Positions 10,381 to 22,032 of a stretch of 64,000 nt of DNA are shown here, piece by piece. The notes beneath the pieces are model-generated. The model had not been told where the DNA came from. It ran no database searches and saw nothing but the letters and a program-made list of their open reading frames with translations. The stretch comes from Dactylorhiza incarnata (taxonomy: Eukaryota > Streptophyta > Magnoliopsida > Asparagales > Orchidaceae), in NCBI GenBank assembly GCA_033032865.1, contig JAWHQI010000272.1, forward strand, positions 3,038,001-3,102,000. The letters run 5' to 3'. The translations under genes were made by a program, and so were the position numbers. How positions within the stretch are numbered: position 1 is the first letter of the stretch; every line of letters starts with the position of its first letter.

Positions 10381-11830
10381 CTATATATCACCCAATGTCA
10401 TATTATAATAGTCATTGCTACTCTAATCCTCTATTTGAGGAACCAAAATTCACCTATGTTCAAGCCCATTGAGTTCCATGAGGAAGAGCTTCAGGTTTTT
10501 ATGATGATTATCCTCTTTCCCGACCCATCACTAATGGAGATTGTGTTGACCCTTCGACACGACCCGATTATGGTAGGAGTTACTACGATGAACATCATTT
10601 TGAGGAGAGTATCGAGTATAGCTTTCGTGGGGTTGCCTGTGTCATTTAGTTATTAGCTTGTGGACATAAGATATCATCTAAATCACTTTGAGTTATTCAG
10701 TGAGTATCGCGTTAGATTTGCGAAAAATTTATTGCTAGGTCAAGAGAGAAAGTATTGGGATAACATTGAAAGGACCCTTATGCGAGATCGTCTTTGCTCC
10801 CTCACTAGTTGGGTGGAGATGAAGCGGAGATTGTGTCTTAGGTTTTTGTCAACATCATATAAGAGTCGTCTCCTGGAGCAAGTATTTTCCCTCCAGCAAG
10901 GATCCATACCTGTTGCTGAGTATAAAGATTACTTTGACGAGTTAGCAATGAGGTGCGACATTTATGATGAGTCAGTCACAGTCGCTGCAAGATTTTGTTC
11001 TGGACTTCGGTATGCGATCTTCGTCATACTATGTGTTCATCAGTTAGATTCTGTTGAGCAAATATTTCAGCTCACCTCCACTACGAGCAGTCCTTGAAAT
11101 GCGCTAAAGTTAGTTCAGTATACTCACACCCCCAACTGGTCCATCACGTGGAGTCCTCCCGAGTCCAAATCCACAACCATGCGTACCTTAGTTCCCATGG
11201 ACACATGACACCTGATATAGATTTCCAGTGAGGTTCAGTGTCCGATGAATGGTTTGCCAATTGAGTCTGACCTAGGCTATATGGCTCCGATAGAGAGTGA
11301 GTTCTAGCGTCTCAATGATGCTATAATGGTATGTCCTCTACCTCCTGCACAGACCTAGTTATTGACTCGATCATATACTCACCTTCTAGTACAGACTCCC
11401 CAGAGTTTCTCCATGTTATTGTGATGAGCCATGCTTGGAGTAAGAGCCGGGAGCCTACTATTGACCTTGCAGTGGTTGCCTTATCCGTTTTTGAGGACAC
11501 TTGCGCAATTCCGAGAACCTATTTAGTACTCATCGCATTTGTAACGATTTTTATTTTTCCCATCCGGTGAGCCACCTGATGGGTTTTTACACATCATAGA
11601 GTGACATCCCAATGCCAATGTCTCACACAGTCTTATGGGTGTTTATTGCACACTCGATGAGTTTTTCTACATACTTCCTAAAGAGCCTCCAAATAAACCA
11701 CCACTCATTAGAGACGTGCCCACTATCTATGAGTCCGTCTAAAGTCAGAGTGCTCTCGATAGCCTGAGGATTGATTCCATCATCATTAGTGCTGTCACCT
11801 TGGATGACTATTTAAATGATCATCACACCC
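10381..11830 (+). pseudogene. Ty3/gypsy gag remnant
   Basis: The best frame, 10660-11097, has the signature of the retrotransposon gag fold: WVEMKRRLCLRFLSTSYKSRL, LQQGSIPVAEYKDYFDELAMRCD and ARFCSGLRYAI. Upstream DNA (10435-10656) is probably the rest of gag in other frames. Downstream (11100-11830) no zinc knuckle or protease can be read. There is no start context or LTR that can be tied to it with confidence. It is decayed. Confidence 0.7.
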
Positions 11831-12477
11831 GCTGTAGCAGCCCACATGTAATAACCGTATATTATGGGCCTGTCCGGGCCCTACATCATATTACCATCAC
11901 AAGCTAGATATTATAAAAAGGTATAAAAAACTACTCCGACAAATATATACTCATCACAAAGCACTGAGCACAATAAAATACTATAATTAACAAAAGAGTG
12001 TCCACAAAAGATAAGTAATCTACGAAAACCCATGGCCTTATTGCCTTACATCACATGTTCAAACAAAGTACAAAAACATCAAGCAATCTCGGCACACCGG
12101 CCAAAATAAAATCAAAAGAGAGTATATGAAAGGTGAAACAAGCACTTCAAGAGGCAAAGTTTTTTTTTTAACTTTCAGCAAGCTGACCACCACCAAATAC
12201 ATATGAGAGGGAAAACGAGAGTCAGCTATAATTGACCACAACCGCTTAACAACCCCAATTCTCCCCGCCGTCCTAGCGGACCCCAGAGATCATATCACCA
12301 TGCAGATCAACACTCCGTGTAATAATAAAATAATATAAACAATTCATATCAATAACTCTAGCTAGGCATCACAATCATCAAACACGTCTCTGTGTTTAAC
12401 ATCAAGAAAAAAGAGCCTATAATGCACTCATGAATGCAACCGGGTATCACATACGAATCCACTATGACATCTAGCAT

Positions 12478-14578
12478 TCCATGTTGCAACGACACTGACA
12501 CGCGACACGAGACACACGACACGAGACACGACTCATCAATTCTCAAAAAATACCATATTACGACACGCTGAGACACGTATATTAAATATTTTTTATACCA
12601 TATTCCTAAAACATTTAACAAAAAATAAGAAAATGAACAATTAACAAATATTCTAATAAATTACGTCATCAAATATTCAAATGTAAAACTTAACCGAAGA
12701 TCAAAAAATGAGAAACATTAGCACATTACCATTATATATCAAGCATGCCAACATCTTCAAACGTGTCAAATGAATCTCCAGCAATATCCCACATCTTGGT
12801 CTTTCCTTGTGCGTATTGTGGATTTTTCTGGATAGAAGACGTAGATTGTTGTGTATAAAAACTAGATCTTCTGCACGTTTTGGAGTCATTCTATTTCTTC
12901 TCATTGAGTGTATAAATGAGTATGTACTCCAATCCCTCTCGGCACATGATGATGAAGATGGTTGTGCAAGAAGCATTAAGGCTAAACTTTGTAGCATAGG
13001 TGCACTTACACCATGAATAACCCACCAAGCCTTATGATCCATCGAAAATCGACTGTGAACTGAATCAAATTCTCCATTTATATAAGCAAAATTTGCGTAC
13101 TCTAAATTCACCTTGGTGCGGTCCTCAATGTTAGGAAAGTACTTTCTAAAGCATTTTTTGGTTTCTTGAATGATTTCACTATCCTTGTATGGAGAAATTC
13201 TAGAAGAATCTTCATTGAGCCATTGTTCACTATAGTACCTAAATAAAAAAAAGTATTAGATTATTGTAATAAGTTATAACAAATAAAAAATAAATAATAC
13301 TGTAATTAACTCATGGAATTTGAGAACTTACTCAGGGTTCAAGGCATGTGCTAAGCAATGAAGTGGAGTGTTGTTCTTTGACCAACGATCCATAAGTATT
13401 GTTTGAACAACTTCATAAAATGTAGATTCCTCATCTAGCCTTTTCACCTCATGTTCATATACAACACTTTTTACTTTTTCAATCATTGAATCACACACGT
13501 CATAGGCTAAGTGAAGACAAGGCTTATCTGTATCACAAAGTCTAAGCATATCATAAATAGGAACCGTGAAGGAAAGTATGTAATCAATTTTATCCCACCA
13601 ATAATCATTCAATACTTGATCCTTAACAAACTTAGCCCTTCCTTGATTATCATCTCGATAAATATTCCATTTTTTTGGAAATAACTATGCTTTGAAGACC
13701 ACTTTTAATTAGCTTAAACCTCTTAAGCATCACAATCATCGAAGCAAACCGTGAATCAGCTATGGAAAGCAATTTCAAGTTAACAAACTCATTGTATACA
13801 GCCAGCCTCATGGAATGGTTCATGATAAAAATTTTGATTTCCATAACTTCAGAAACAATTTCAGAAATCCAATTGCATTCTAACTAAACCTCTTGATTGG
13901 CCTCTGTATTCTTTGGGTTACATATGTTCCTTAATGCAAGATTAAGGGTGTGCACCACACAAGAAGTCCAAATAATGGAGGGAAATTCTTGTTCAATGAG
14001 TTGTCCCGCATCCTTGCATTTAGCATCATTATCTGTGATGACTTGTATTCAATTGCATTCACTGGCGCCTAGCGGCCTGGACTAAGGAGAAATGGCGGGC
14101 TGGCGGCCTGGACTGAGGGGAACTAGAGGGCTGGCGGCACTGAGGAGTACTGGTGGCACTGGCGGTCTGGAGAACTAGCGGCATTGGCGGGCTGGAGTGA
14201 GGATCACTGGCGCCTGACGGCACTGAGGAGTACTAACGACGGCCTGGACCCTGGAGAATAGGGGAAAAGCGGCGGCAACCTGCGATTGAAGGGTGGGGAA
14301 CCTACGACTGCGGCAACCTGCGGGGAAGTATGATCGACTGTGCGGGTTTTATTCCGCTTATAAAATATAAAACAGCGGCTCTGCACAGTCACACGGGACA
14401 CGCGAATCCCTCTCACACGGGACACGCGAGTCCCTCTCACACGGGACACGCGAGTCCCGCTCAATCCAGCGTGTTGGGCTTCTAACACGCGTGTTCGAGC
14501 GTGTCCCCGTGTCGGATACGTGTCGAAGAGTCCGACACCGACACTCTGGGCATTTTGAAGTGTCGGTGCTTCGTAGTG
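12478..14578 (-). mobile_element. hAT transposon with decayed transposase
   Basis: It is flanked by tCTAGCAT (12470-12477) and aCTAGCAT (14579-14586), an 8 bp duplication with one mismatch. The ends share GCAaCGACACT on the left and, inverted, GCAcCGACACT on the right. Subterminal zones are rich in GACACG motifs. The minus strand codes for transposase fragments. A GC-rich block (14056-14320, repeated ggcggcctgga) and a tandem array (about 14395-14460, unit near cacacgggacacgcgagtccct) separate the coding part from the 5' end. The N-terminal part of the transposase has been lost or replaced there. Confidence 0.82.
12701..14055 (-). pseudogene. hAT transposase (DUF659 to dimerisation domain), broken
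   Basis: Minus-strand order: near 14050-13890, ITDNDAKCKDAG and FPSIIWTSCVVHTLNLALRN (the DUF659/RNase H-like part). Next come 13844-13650 (IADSRFASMIVMLKR) and 13612-13328 (WWDKIDYILSFTVPIYDMLR, DRWSKNNTPLHCLAHALNP). The hAT C-terminal dimerisation region is at about 13111-12850 (WWVIHGVSAPMLQSLALMLLAQPSSSSCAERDWS). Stops and shifts separate the pieces. The BED finger is absent. This protein would cut and join the transposon ends in the nucleus, but this copy cannot. Confidence 0.85.
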
Positions 14579-14659
14579 ACTAGCATAACGTGTATAATTC
14601 TAGCACACAATCAAGCCACAAGCATCAAACACACTCAAGATATTTCAATCACATAAACA

Positions 14660-15010
14660 AAGTTCTAGTCGGTTATAATACCCGTAATCAGAGCCTTTTT
14701 ACTAGAAATCTAATTCAAGTGGGTGAGGTCGGTTATACTATTCTCTCGGGCCCATGTACCAACACCCTAACGATTAGAGTGGCCGATTATACCCTTTCTC
14801 GAGCCCTTCTACCAACAACTAACAATAATCAAATTCAATTCAACTATGAGAGAGGTCGGTTATATCCTTCCTCGGACCCTTCCACCATTTCCTTAATCAA
14901 TCACAAATGAAATAACCGGTTATACCTCTTTCGTAGGCCCTTCTACCATTTTCATATTCACGAAGGAGGTTGGTTATACCCTCTCGAAGGCCTTTCTACT
15001 TATCATCGCA
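14660..15010 (+). repeat. Degenerate tandem repeats (ggttatac units)
   Basis: About six units of 54-73 bases, each starting near ggttatac and carrying ctcggrcccttctacca, stand head to tail. The spacing and short inserts vary. They lie in the LTR-like region and do not code. Confidence 0.7.
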
Positions 15011-15439
15011 TCCTCAATATTCATTGATCAAATTGCACACACATTTTAAGGCGATTACATCAATTCACTAGGAATTTCAAGTGCAACACAAGCAATGCAC
15101 ATCCATTTATCCTCCAGGCTCCGTTCGTTTGGCAGGAAATGAGATGCATGAATTATAATTGACCCAATTCCAATAACCGCAGGAATTGGAATTGAAGTCA
15201 ATTCCAATTCTACTGTTCGGATGAATGCATAAATTGTCATTGAAATTGGAATTAGTAATTTCACAGTTCGGTTGGATGTTAGAATTCAGCGGATGGAATT
15301 GAAATTTTAAATTTAAAAAAGTGACAATTTAAATATTAGGACACATAATAAATATAGCAAATGTCAACGTCTAAAATAATAAAAACATAAGTTCACGGAT
15401 AAAAACACATAAATGAAGTCCACTGATTAAAACATAAGT

Positions 15440-15694
15440 TCACATATAATCAATCAAGCAAATGTAAGCGGAGCCAGGCCTCCTGATTGGAATCGGCAAA
15501 GCTATGAAGACGTCGCTCTTCGTGTCGTCAATGCTCAGCATATTGATGACTTGTATGATCTCATGCTCAGTCATATCTGTAATAGCTGTAATGGCCGCAT
15601 ATATCCAGTCCATCTGTGCTGTCCAGTGAACATATGATCGTTCACTTTCTTTGACAACTTTACCTTTGCTTTTATCCATTAAATGTCTGTACAA
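15440..15694 (-). pseudogene. Harbinger SANT/Myb-like protein, internally deleted
   Basis: The minus-strand frame of 84 codons starts MDKSKGK then SYVHWTAQMDW, the beginning of the trihelix/Myb-like domain of Harbinger ORF2. It passes directly to EHEIIQVINMLSIDDTKSDVF, which is the usual C-terminal end. The middle of the domain appears to be missing, since family members are commonly 250-300 residues. The partner is the DDE nuclease of the same element, which needs this protein to bind transposon ends. Confidence 0.6.
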
Positions 15695-16145
15695 TAGTCA
15701 AACATAAAACATAAAAAGTGAACAAATTATAGTCAACATAATGATACTCATGATATTCCTTTATGGATGTTGCAGAAATTATTAAAAAACAACAAAATAT
15801 TGTTATATTTGAACATTCATCAACAAAATATCTTTTGCCCCACGACGAGCACAGTACTTATTGAACATGTTTATACCCATAATATCTCTAAAAGTGGTCC
15901 ACTCGGCTGTTGCTTGAATTGCACCCACTGTATCCGGATACTCAAGACTATCTGAATTTGCATCTTGCACTAGTATTTCTACATCTACTTCAACAAGTAA
16001 TCTTTCATGATTCTCTAATTTCCGCTCTATGAGAAAATTATGGAGTCTGCAACATGCGTTTATAATTTGAAAATGTTTATAGTTAAAAATAATTTATTTC
16101 TGTCAAAAAAATAAATCATAATATTGCGTATAAAATAATACTCAT

Positions 16146-16580
16146 TTACCTGCACTCTGATATCATAAAAGATGGTCTTAGCAAAGTTGCCCACCAATTT
16201 TTAAGGAGACCGAATGTTCTCTCAATAACATTTCTCTCCTTTGAGTGTCGGAGATTAAACAATGTTTTGTAGTTGGTGGGATTGTTACCTTGCGCGAACC
16301 ACTCTTTTAGGTGATATATGGTTGACCTATATGGAGCAAAATATCCTGGACCGTTGGTGTATCCCGCATCCACAAAGTAGTATTTTCCTACCCGCACCTC
16401 GAAATGATCTGTTCTTTCGAGTGCATTAGGCATCACTCTGGAGTCCGATGATGACCCCTCCCATCCAGGCAATACATACACAAACTTCATATTCGAATCA
16501 CATACATCCATGACGTTTGTTGTAATGTCTTGTTTACTATTCCGATATCTACCTTGATCTTTAATTGGAACTGTTATTTC
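16146..16580 (-). pseudogene. Harbinger DDE nuclease, C-terminal part
   Basis: Minus-strand residues ITVPIKDQGRYRNSK, ITTNVMDVCD, FVYVLPGWEGSSSDSRV (catalytic Asp region), YYFVDAGYTN and RHSKERNVIERTFGLLKNWW (catalytic Glu region) are all the DDE_4 nuclease family. Homology stops at 16580, exactly the target duplication ATTTC. The preceding codons are found 9.56 kb away at 26143. This half is otherwise one open frame of about 150 codons. Confidence 0.9.
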
Positions 16581-18876
16581 TGTAAGACCCCCCCTCCCGG
16601 AACACAAAACACGGCTGAGGGAGTCTTATGCCCAGGACAGCCGCCTTGCGGAAGCGCCAGCTCACGGGCTAGCCACCTCCACAAGACGCCTATCCCGCCG
16701 GCTAAACCAACTCAACAGCGCCAACCCATCAATAAACTAAAACAAGAAGCCACATATAGATATATATAATTCACATAAGTAAGAGTCCATAATTATACAA
16801 AAAGGTAGCTCCACGAGCTCCTGCAAAATATATCAGAGTATCACACAAGATGCCCAAAGGGGCTACATCTCAAAACTACTACTCACGTCTGTCACTGCCG
16901 GTACTGTAGGTATCGCTGTCTCCGGCCCTGCCGCCCTGACCTGACTGTCCTCCTCCTGCGCCGTGCGCTGCGGCTCCAGGGCGCACTCCTAAAAAGAGGG
17001 ACGTAGCAACCGTAGTCATAAAGACTAAGTGGCTTCACATTCGCTCCCCCGACGACTCCAAGGCACCGGGCGGTAGAATTGAATAGAAGCTGCAATATTA
17101 GCAATAGTATACAAAACAGGTGACAGGAAGGGTTGTTCATATGTGTCGGTTGTATAAGTACCCAAGTACTTGCAATGGCACTAACAAGCTGTTCATAAGT
17201 ATATATATGTAGCAGCAGTTATAAATGCAAGTACTGGAAACAGAAAGCATAAACAGAGTATCAAAATCGTACTAGTAACAGGACATAGATAAAGTATCAC
17301 AGAGCTGAATTGAACTTAACTTATAAGGATGCCCATACAAGCTTATAAGTTAAGGGTCTGCATATAAAAGTAACTCATCATATAAAGATGCCCATACAAG
17401 TTTATATGATGAGTATCCATTGCTGTGCAATGCAATGATTATGATATGAATGCGGTGCAATGATTATGATATGAATGCGGTGCAATGATTATGATATGAT
17501 GACTTCTCCAAGCGCATTTGCTATGTCGACACAGACCTTTAGTTCCCACTTTTCGAGGGTAGCTAACCACTCAGGCGCCCCCCGTCGTGGCCAGACGGTG
17601 GCAGTGGCACGGGCTTCGCCACTACTAGGAGGGTATGAACACTACCGGTCCTAGGCCTATGTACGCCTCGACGCTCTTGTTCATAGCGGAGTCCTTGCGT
17701 ACTACCTGCATTCCTGCGGGGTCTACAAGACGCGGAGGGGATCTATTGGGTAGATGGACACCAAGACATTCCAACCCAACCGGTCTGAGTCTAACTGCCG
17801 CCTCCTGTCGGTGTCACGACTAGCGAGCCCGTAGACCCGCCACCAACTATCCTCTACCGAGGATCACTACACCACCATGTGTGAAAACCTGCACATTCAT
17901 ACTATCACGTCCTGCCCGTAGGCCCATTCACAACCGGTGCTCACAAGCACTCATCATATTAGCACGTTCTGCCCGTAGGCTCCGTTCACAACCGGTGCTC
18001 ACAAGCACTCATCCAATGGTCGCACAAGCTTTTCCACGGGTTTTCTTGGCCAAAGATCCTTCAAAGCTCCCTGGATAGAATCCCTGGGAGGAAGAAAATG
18101 AAGAGAAGAAGAAGAAGGAGAAGAAGAAGAAGCAGAGGAAAAAGATGAAGATAAAGAAGAGGAAAATCGCCCGGGTAATCAGCTCTTAAGAGAGAAGAGA
18201 GGATAGTGGGAAATAAGGGTTAGCATTAAATGCTCCCCCCCATTCCCAATGCAAGCCCTGGAACTCCAAGATTTGACATCCGCCTAAAAGATAAGTTCTT
18301 CGAATTTTGCCCAGTTTTCGTCGAACGGGACACGTTTCGTCGAACGGATCGTTCGACTTTCGTCGAACGGAAGTCAATTCGTCGACCGCAGCTGGCAAAA
18401 TCTTCGTCGAGCGCTGCCTAATTCGTCTACCGCCGAAACACATGATTCGTCGAACGCCGTTCCACGATACTTCGTCGAACGCAGAACCTTAGTCGAACGT
18501 CGTTCGTCGAACGCCGTTCGACGATATTTCGTCGAACGCCGTTCGACAAACTTTCGTCGAACGCCGTTCGACGAACTTTCGTCGAACGCTGGCAGCCTTC
18601 TTCGATCGCGGCTGCAGCAATGTTTTGTCGAACACAACCTCCTTTACTTCGCCGAACGCCTCTATCCCTTCGACGTTCGTCGAACGGAGCTGCCCTTCGA
18701 CGTTCGTCGAACGAGGCTCTCCTTCGACGTTCGTCGAACGAAATCACAGAAATATATATATTAACAATTTGTTAATCCTTTCCCCCAATTAATCCAAAAC
18801 CGTGCACGCACTGGAAAGCCCAAAATCGGGTAGTCAAAACGTCTCCGATGGGTCTAGCGCGAAACGGGATGTTACA
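16581..18876 (-). repeat. 3' LTR of the LARD-like element (2.30 kb)
   Basis: It is the left LTR. Its order is a cggctgagggagtctt start, a roughly 24 bp tandem (gtgcaatgattatgatatgaat, 3 copies near 17437-17500), two copies of a 57 bp unit near 17890-18010, a GAAGAA-rich tract and a cluster of TTCGTCGAACG motifs (18300-18745). Compared with the right LTR it lacks about 1.7 kb between caagcactcat and ccaatggtcgc at about 18012. Confidence 0.88.
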
Positions 18877-19524
18877 AATCCAATAAACGAAGAAACAATT
18901 TCGTCCCCGAAATTTAAGTTGGGCTTATGGGGACCGAAGATCGGATTACGAAAATTGTTCTTCCGAGCACACACCGAATCTTACCCGTCTCAGGTGAGGG
19001 CCACAACTCGTCCTTCCTACCTCACCTCAATTTCTCCCCGGTGTGCTCTCGTCATACTCCACGCACTTGGTATCCCAAGTTTTCTCAACCTCAACGAATC
19101 AACTTTGCTATACCTTTGTCAAAAGCCGTCAGGTCAGAGAGCCTAACACGCACGATGTTATCACTCGTCCTCTCAACCTTAACCGATCAACATTCTTCGC
19201 ACCTTGGATCTGAATCATTCTAGGTTCAGTGAACCTGTTACGCACGAGTTTACCACTCGTGCTCCCACACCAAATCCAGATTCCTCCTCTCAAGGAGTCA
19301 TGTGTTTTAGATTTGCAAGAGTAAGTTGATTCTTCCAATCTCAGGCATCGTTATCCAAATAACGTGCAACACCCTTATCGTCATCACTTGAATGTATTCA
19401 ACAATTTAGCTTTCAAAGAAATCGGCCTCAAAGTCAGGCGGGTAGTCTACCAGGTAAGGTATGGGGTCACGCACATGCTTGACACAGCCTAGGTGGCGGC
19501 TTCAGGAATGAACACCAAACAATA

Positions 19525-19977
19525 GCCCGGATGACGGCTTTGGGAATTAACACCAAAGGCCCGGACCATCCAGTTGAACGAACTACATTAGCCCGGATGG
19601 CGGCTTTGGGAATTAACACCAAAGGGCCCGGACCATCCAGTTGAACGAACTACATTAGCCTGGATGGCGGCTTTGGGAATTAACACCAAAGGGCCCGGAC
19701 CATCCAGTTGAACGAACTACATTAGCCCGGATGGCGGCTTTGGGAATTAACACCAAAGGGCCCGGACCATCCAGTTGAACGAACTACATTAGCCCGGATG
19801 GCGGCTTTGGGAATTAACACCAAAGGGCCCGGACCATCCAGTTGAACGAACTACATTAGCCCGGATGGAGGCTTTGGGAATTAACACCAAAGGGCCCGGA
19901 CCATCCAGTTGAACGAACTACATTAGCCCGGATGGCGGCTTTGGGAATTAACACCAAAGGGCCCGGACCATCCAGTT
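19525..19977 (+). repeat. 67 bp tandem array
   Basis: There are nearly seven head-to-tail units, each holding gcccggatggcggctttggg, then aattaacaccaaag, then cccggaccatccagttg, then aacgaactacatta. Units are almost identical, which indicates recent expansion or homogenisation. The first unit carries small differences. Confidence 0.92.
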
Positions 19978-22020
19978 GGTCATCTAGCGATGCGAGCAGT
20001 AATATAACAAAGCTCCCAACATCTTCATTTAACCACCACGTTGCAAAACCTTAGCACTATGAGTGCTACGATTTAAACTAATTATCCTAAATATGTCACT
20101 TTAAGCACAACTCTTTGATCAACAATCGAATACGACTCCCACTCAACAAATTTCAAGGCGTCCCCCAAAATTTATCACGCAGTCGTCTGACCAACCATTG
20201 ATCATTGAGAGGCACTACAACACTATCAAGAGAGTTCAAGTTTCCACTTATTAATCCCCATGAGGTTCTAATGATGGAACTCATGCTATCAGGACCTAAG
20301 GACTACCACCGAGTCCTTATGTCATCCACACACTTGCCAGGATCCGACTAGTGCATAGCAGCACTCAAGGACTGCCAGTCTCAAGTCCTTACCCTCACAT
20401 CAGGATGTATTCATATCTTCCAAAAACATACGTCAAGAGTTCCCAATATAGTGTTCATGATTTTCAACCATCTTGCTTACGGCGAGTTAATTATTCAGAG
20501 ATCAAAAGCTTCCGAGGTTAAAATTACAAGGATTTAAAATCCTCAAAGAATTCCAAGACGGTACCTCTCTAGCCCAATAAACGAAGAGATAAGCCCCCAT
20601 ATCTCTTCGGCTGATTTTCTTTTTCCCGTAGATACTACGTTCATGGCTTCTTCAATCTATGTTCGAATACTCATCTAAATTTTTATTCATCATAATAATC
20701 GCCTACATCTCTTTCAACCGAAATGCGCATCTAACAGTTCTACACGGCAGGGGCGACTTCAACGGTAGGCTAACATCAACTATCATTATCATAGGCTCAT
20801 TCCCCAGGTAATCGTATTCGCGTAACCATTTATAAGGAATTATTGAATCAGGGGATTATTTCGAGCGAAAACCTCCCAAATTTATCACAACAAATAATCC
20901 CCCTCTGAACATTTCCGCCAAATTTAAGTCTCACCCATTATTACCATAAATATACAACCCAATTCATAAATTTCATTTGGGGTGATCTCAATATCATCGG
21001 CATATATCCACCAAACTTTAGGGAAGGGCAATCCTCCAAGCCTATATGGAAGATACTCACCCGAGTCTTTCAAACTTCATGGGAACTGTTCGTCGTCATT
21101 ATAGTCGTGCACATACAAGATCTCTTCTACTCCCTGCCATAAGGTTATCATTTCCAAGATATTCCTTTCTCCCGTTTTACTAATGAAATTGCCCATCGCT
21201 CAAGGTCTGACGATACAAGCCGTACCGCTCAAGATGAAGTAAATCCTCAAGGGTCACCGACTCTAAGCGTCGTAGAATTGTGACGACTCAATAAGCGACA
21301 ACACCCCACGACGACATCTACTAGCCCCAATAAACGAAGAAACAAGATCAGCCCCCATACATCCCGGGCTGAGTTTCTTCCATTGCCAATACGATACATT
21401 CGTCCCAACATGAGCCTTCTTTGGATCCGAATTCTTATCGTATCTTCTCTATATGAAACCTTCTACATAAATAGAAGTGTGAGGTATCCACGTAGAGTAT
21501 AAAAGACATGCTTGGTGGTCTCTCACTAAGCTGGTAATAGACTACAAGCACCAGTCTCATTGAAATTGGCCAAATTTTTGTGTAAGGTGATAATATTACT
21601 CCATTTCTAGGGTAGAAATCTCAGGGTGTGAGTCTCCAGCATTTACACTTACGTTAAACTCTTCCCTTAGTCACTCAATGTCACTTATTGCTTGGCCCAA
21701 TCATCCCCAAGATCAGTATAAGGCTAGGATACGTCATGACCTATCCTGCTAAGTCGACCAAAAAGGTGTCATATGCCAAACCAACTCTGACTGTTGGAAT
21801 GGGAAAATAAATTACTGTCTCGGGATGAGCCAGCATCTATACGTAAGGGTACGAGTTTGGCTTAGGTTGGCACTTTCTATAAGAAAAAGCGGACATACTT
21901 ATAGCGAATTACACATGGGCACACCACCGCTTCCGCTGCATCAGTTTGTCCTCAAACTGATCTAGCTAGCCGGGGTAGCCTAGTGGTCTAATGGACTTCT
22001 TTATCTCAGGATCGTTGCAA

Positions 22021-22030
22021 GCTGATACCA
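22021..22030 (-). other. Primer-binding site of the LARD-like element
   Basis: The minus strand reads TGGTATCAGC, complementary to the initiator Met-tRNA 3' end. It lies two bases from the right LTR (22033). It sets the element's orientation. Confidence 0.8.
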
Positions 22031-22032
22031 TT

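Larger units (their letters stand above)
11833..15117. repeat. LTR-like region carrying a hAT insertion
   Basis: It begins tgtagcagccc at 11833 and shows no coding signal outside the hAT element 12478-14578. The right part consists of degenerate tandem units (14660-15010). The right limit is where the Harbinger-like end begins. An LTR identity is inferred from the TG start and repeat content only. No primer-binding site or partner copy was found. Confidence 0.35.
18877..22032. other. Non-coding internal region of the LARD-like element
   Basis: No coding similarity could be seen on either strand. Apart from the tandem array at 19525-19977 it is single-copy within the window. The sequence has even base composition with many stops in all frames. 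Confidence 0.7.

Noticed and set aside
18186..18747. Overlapping Arg/Ser-rich frames on both strands (repeated at 25461-25896)
   Set aside because: They arise from the TTCGTCGAACG repeats inside the LARD LTRs. They have no start context or domain.
19525..19977. CRISPR-like array
   Set aside because: Units are contiguous 67 bp tandem repeats without unique spacers, in a plant genome.
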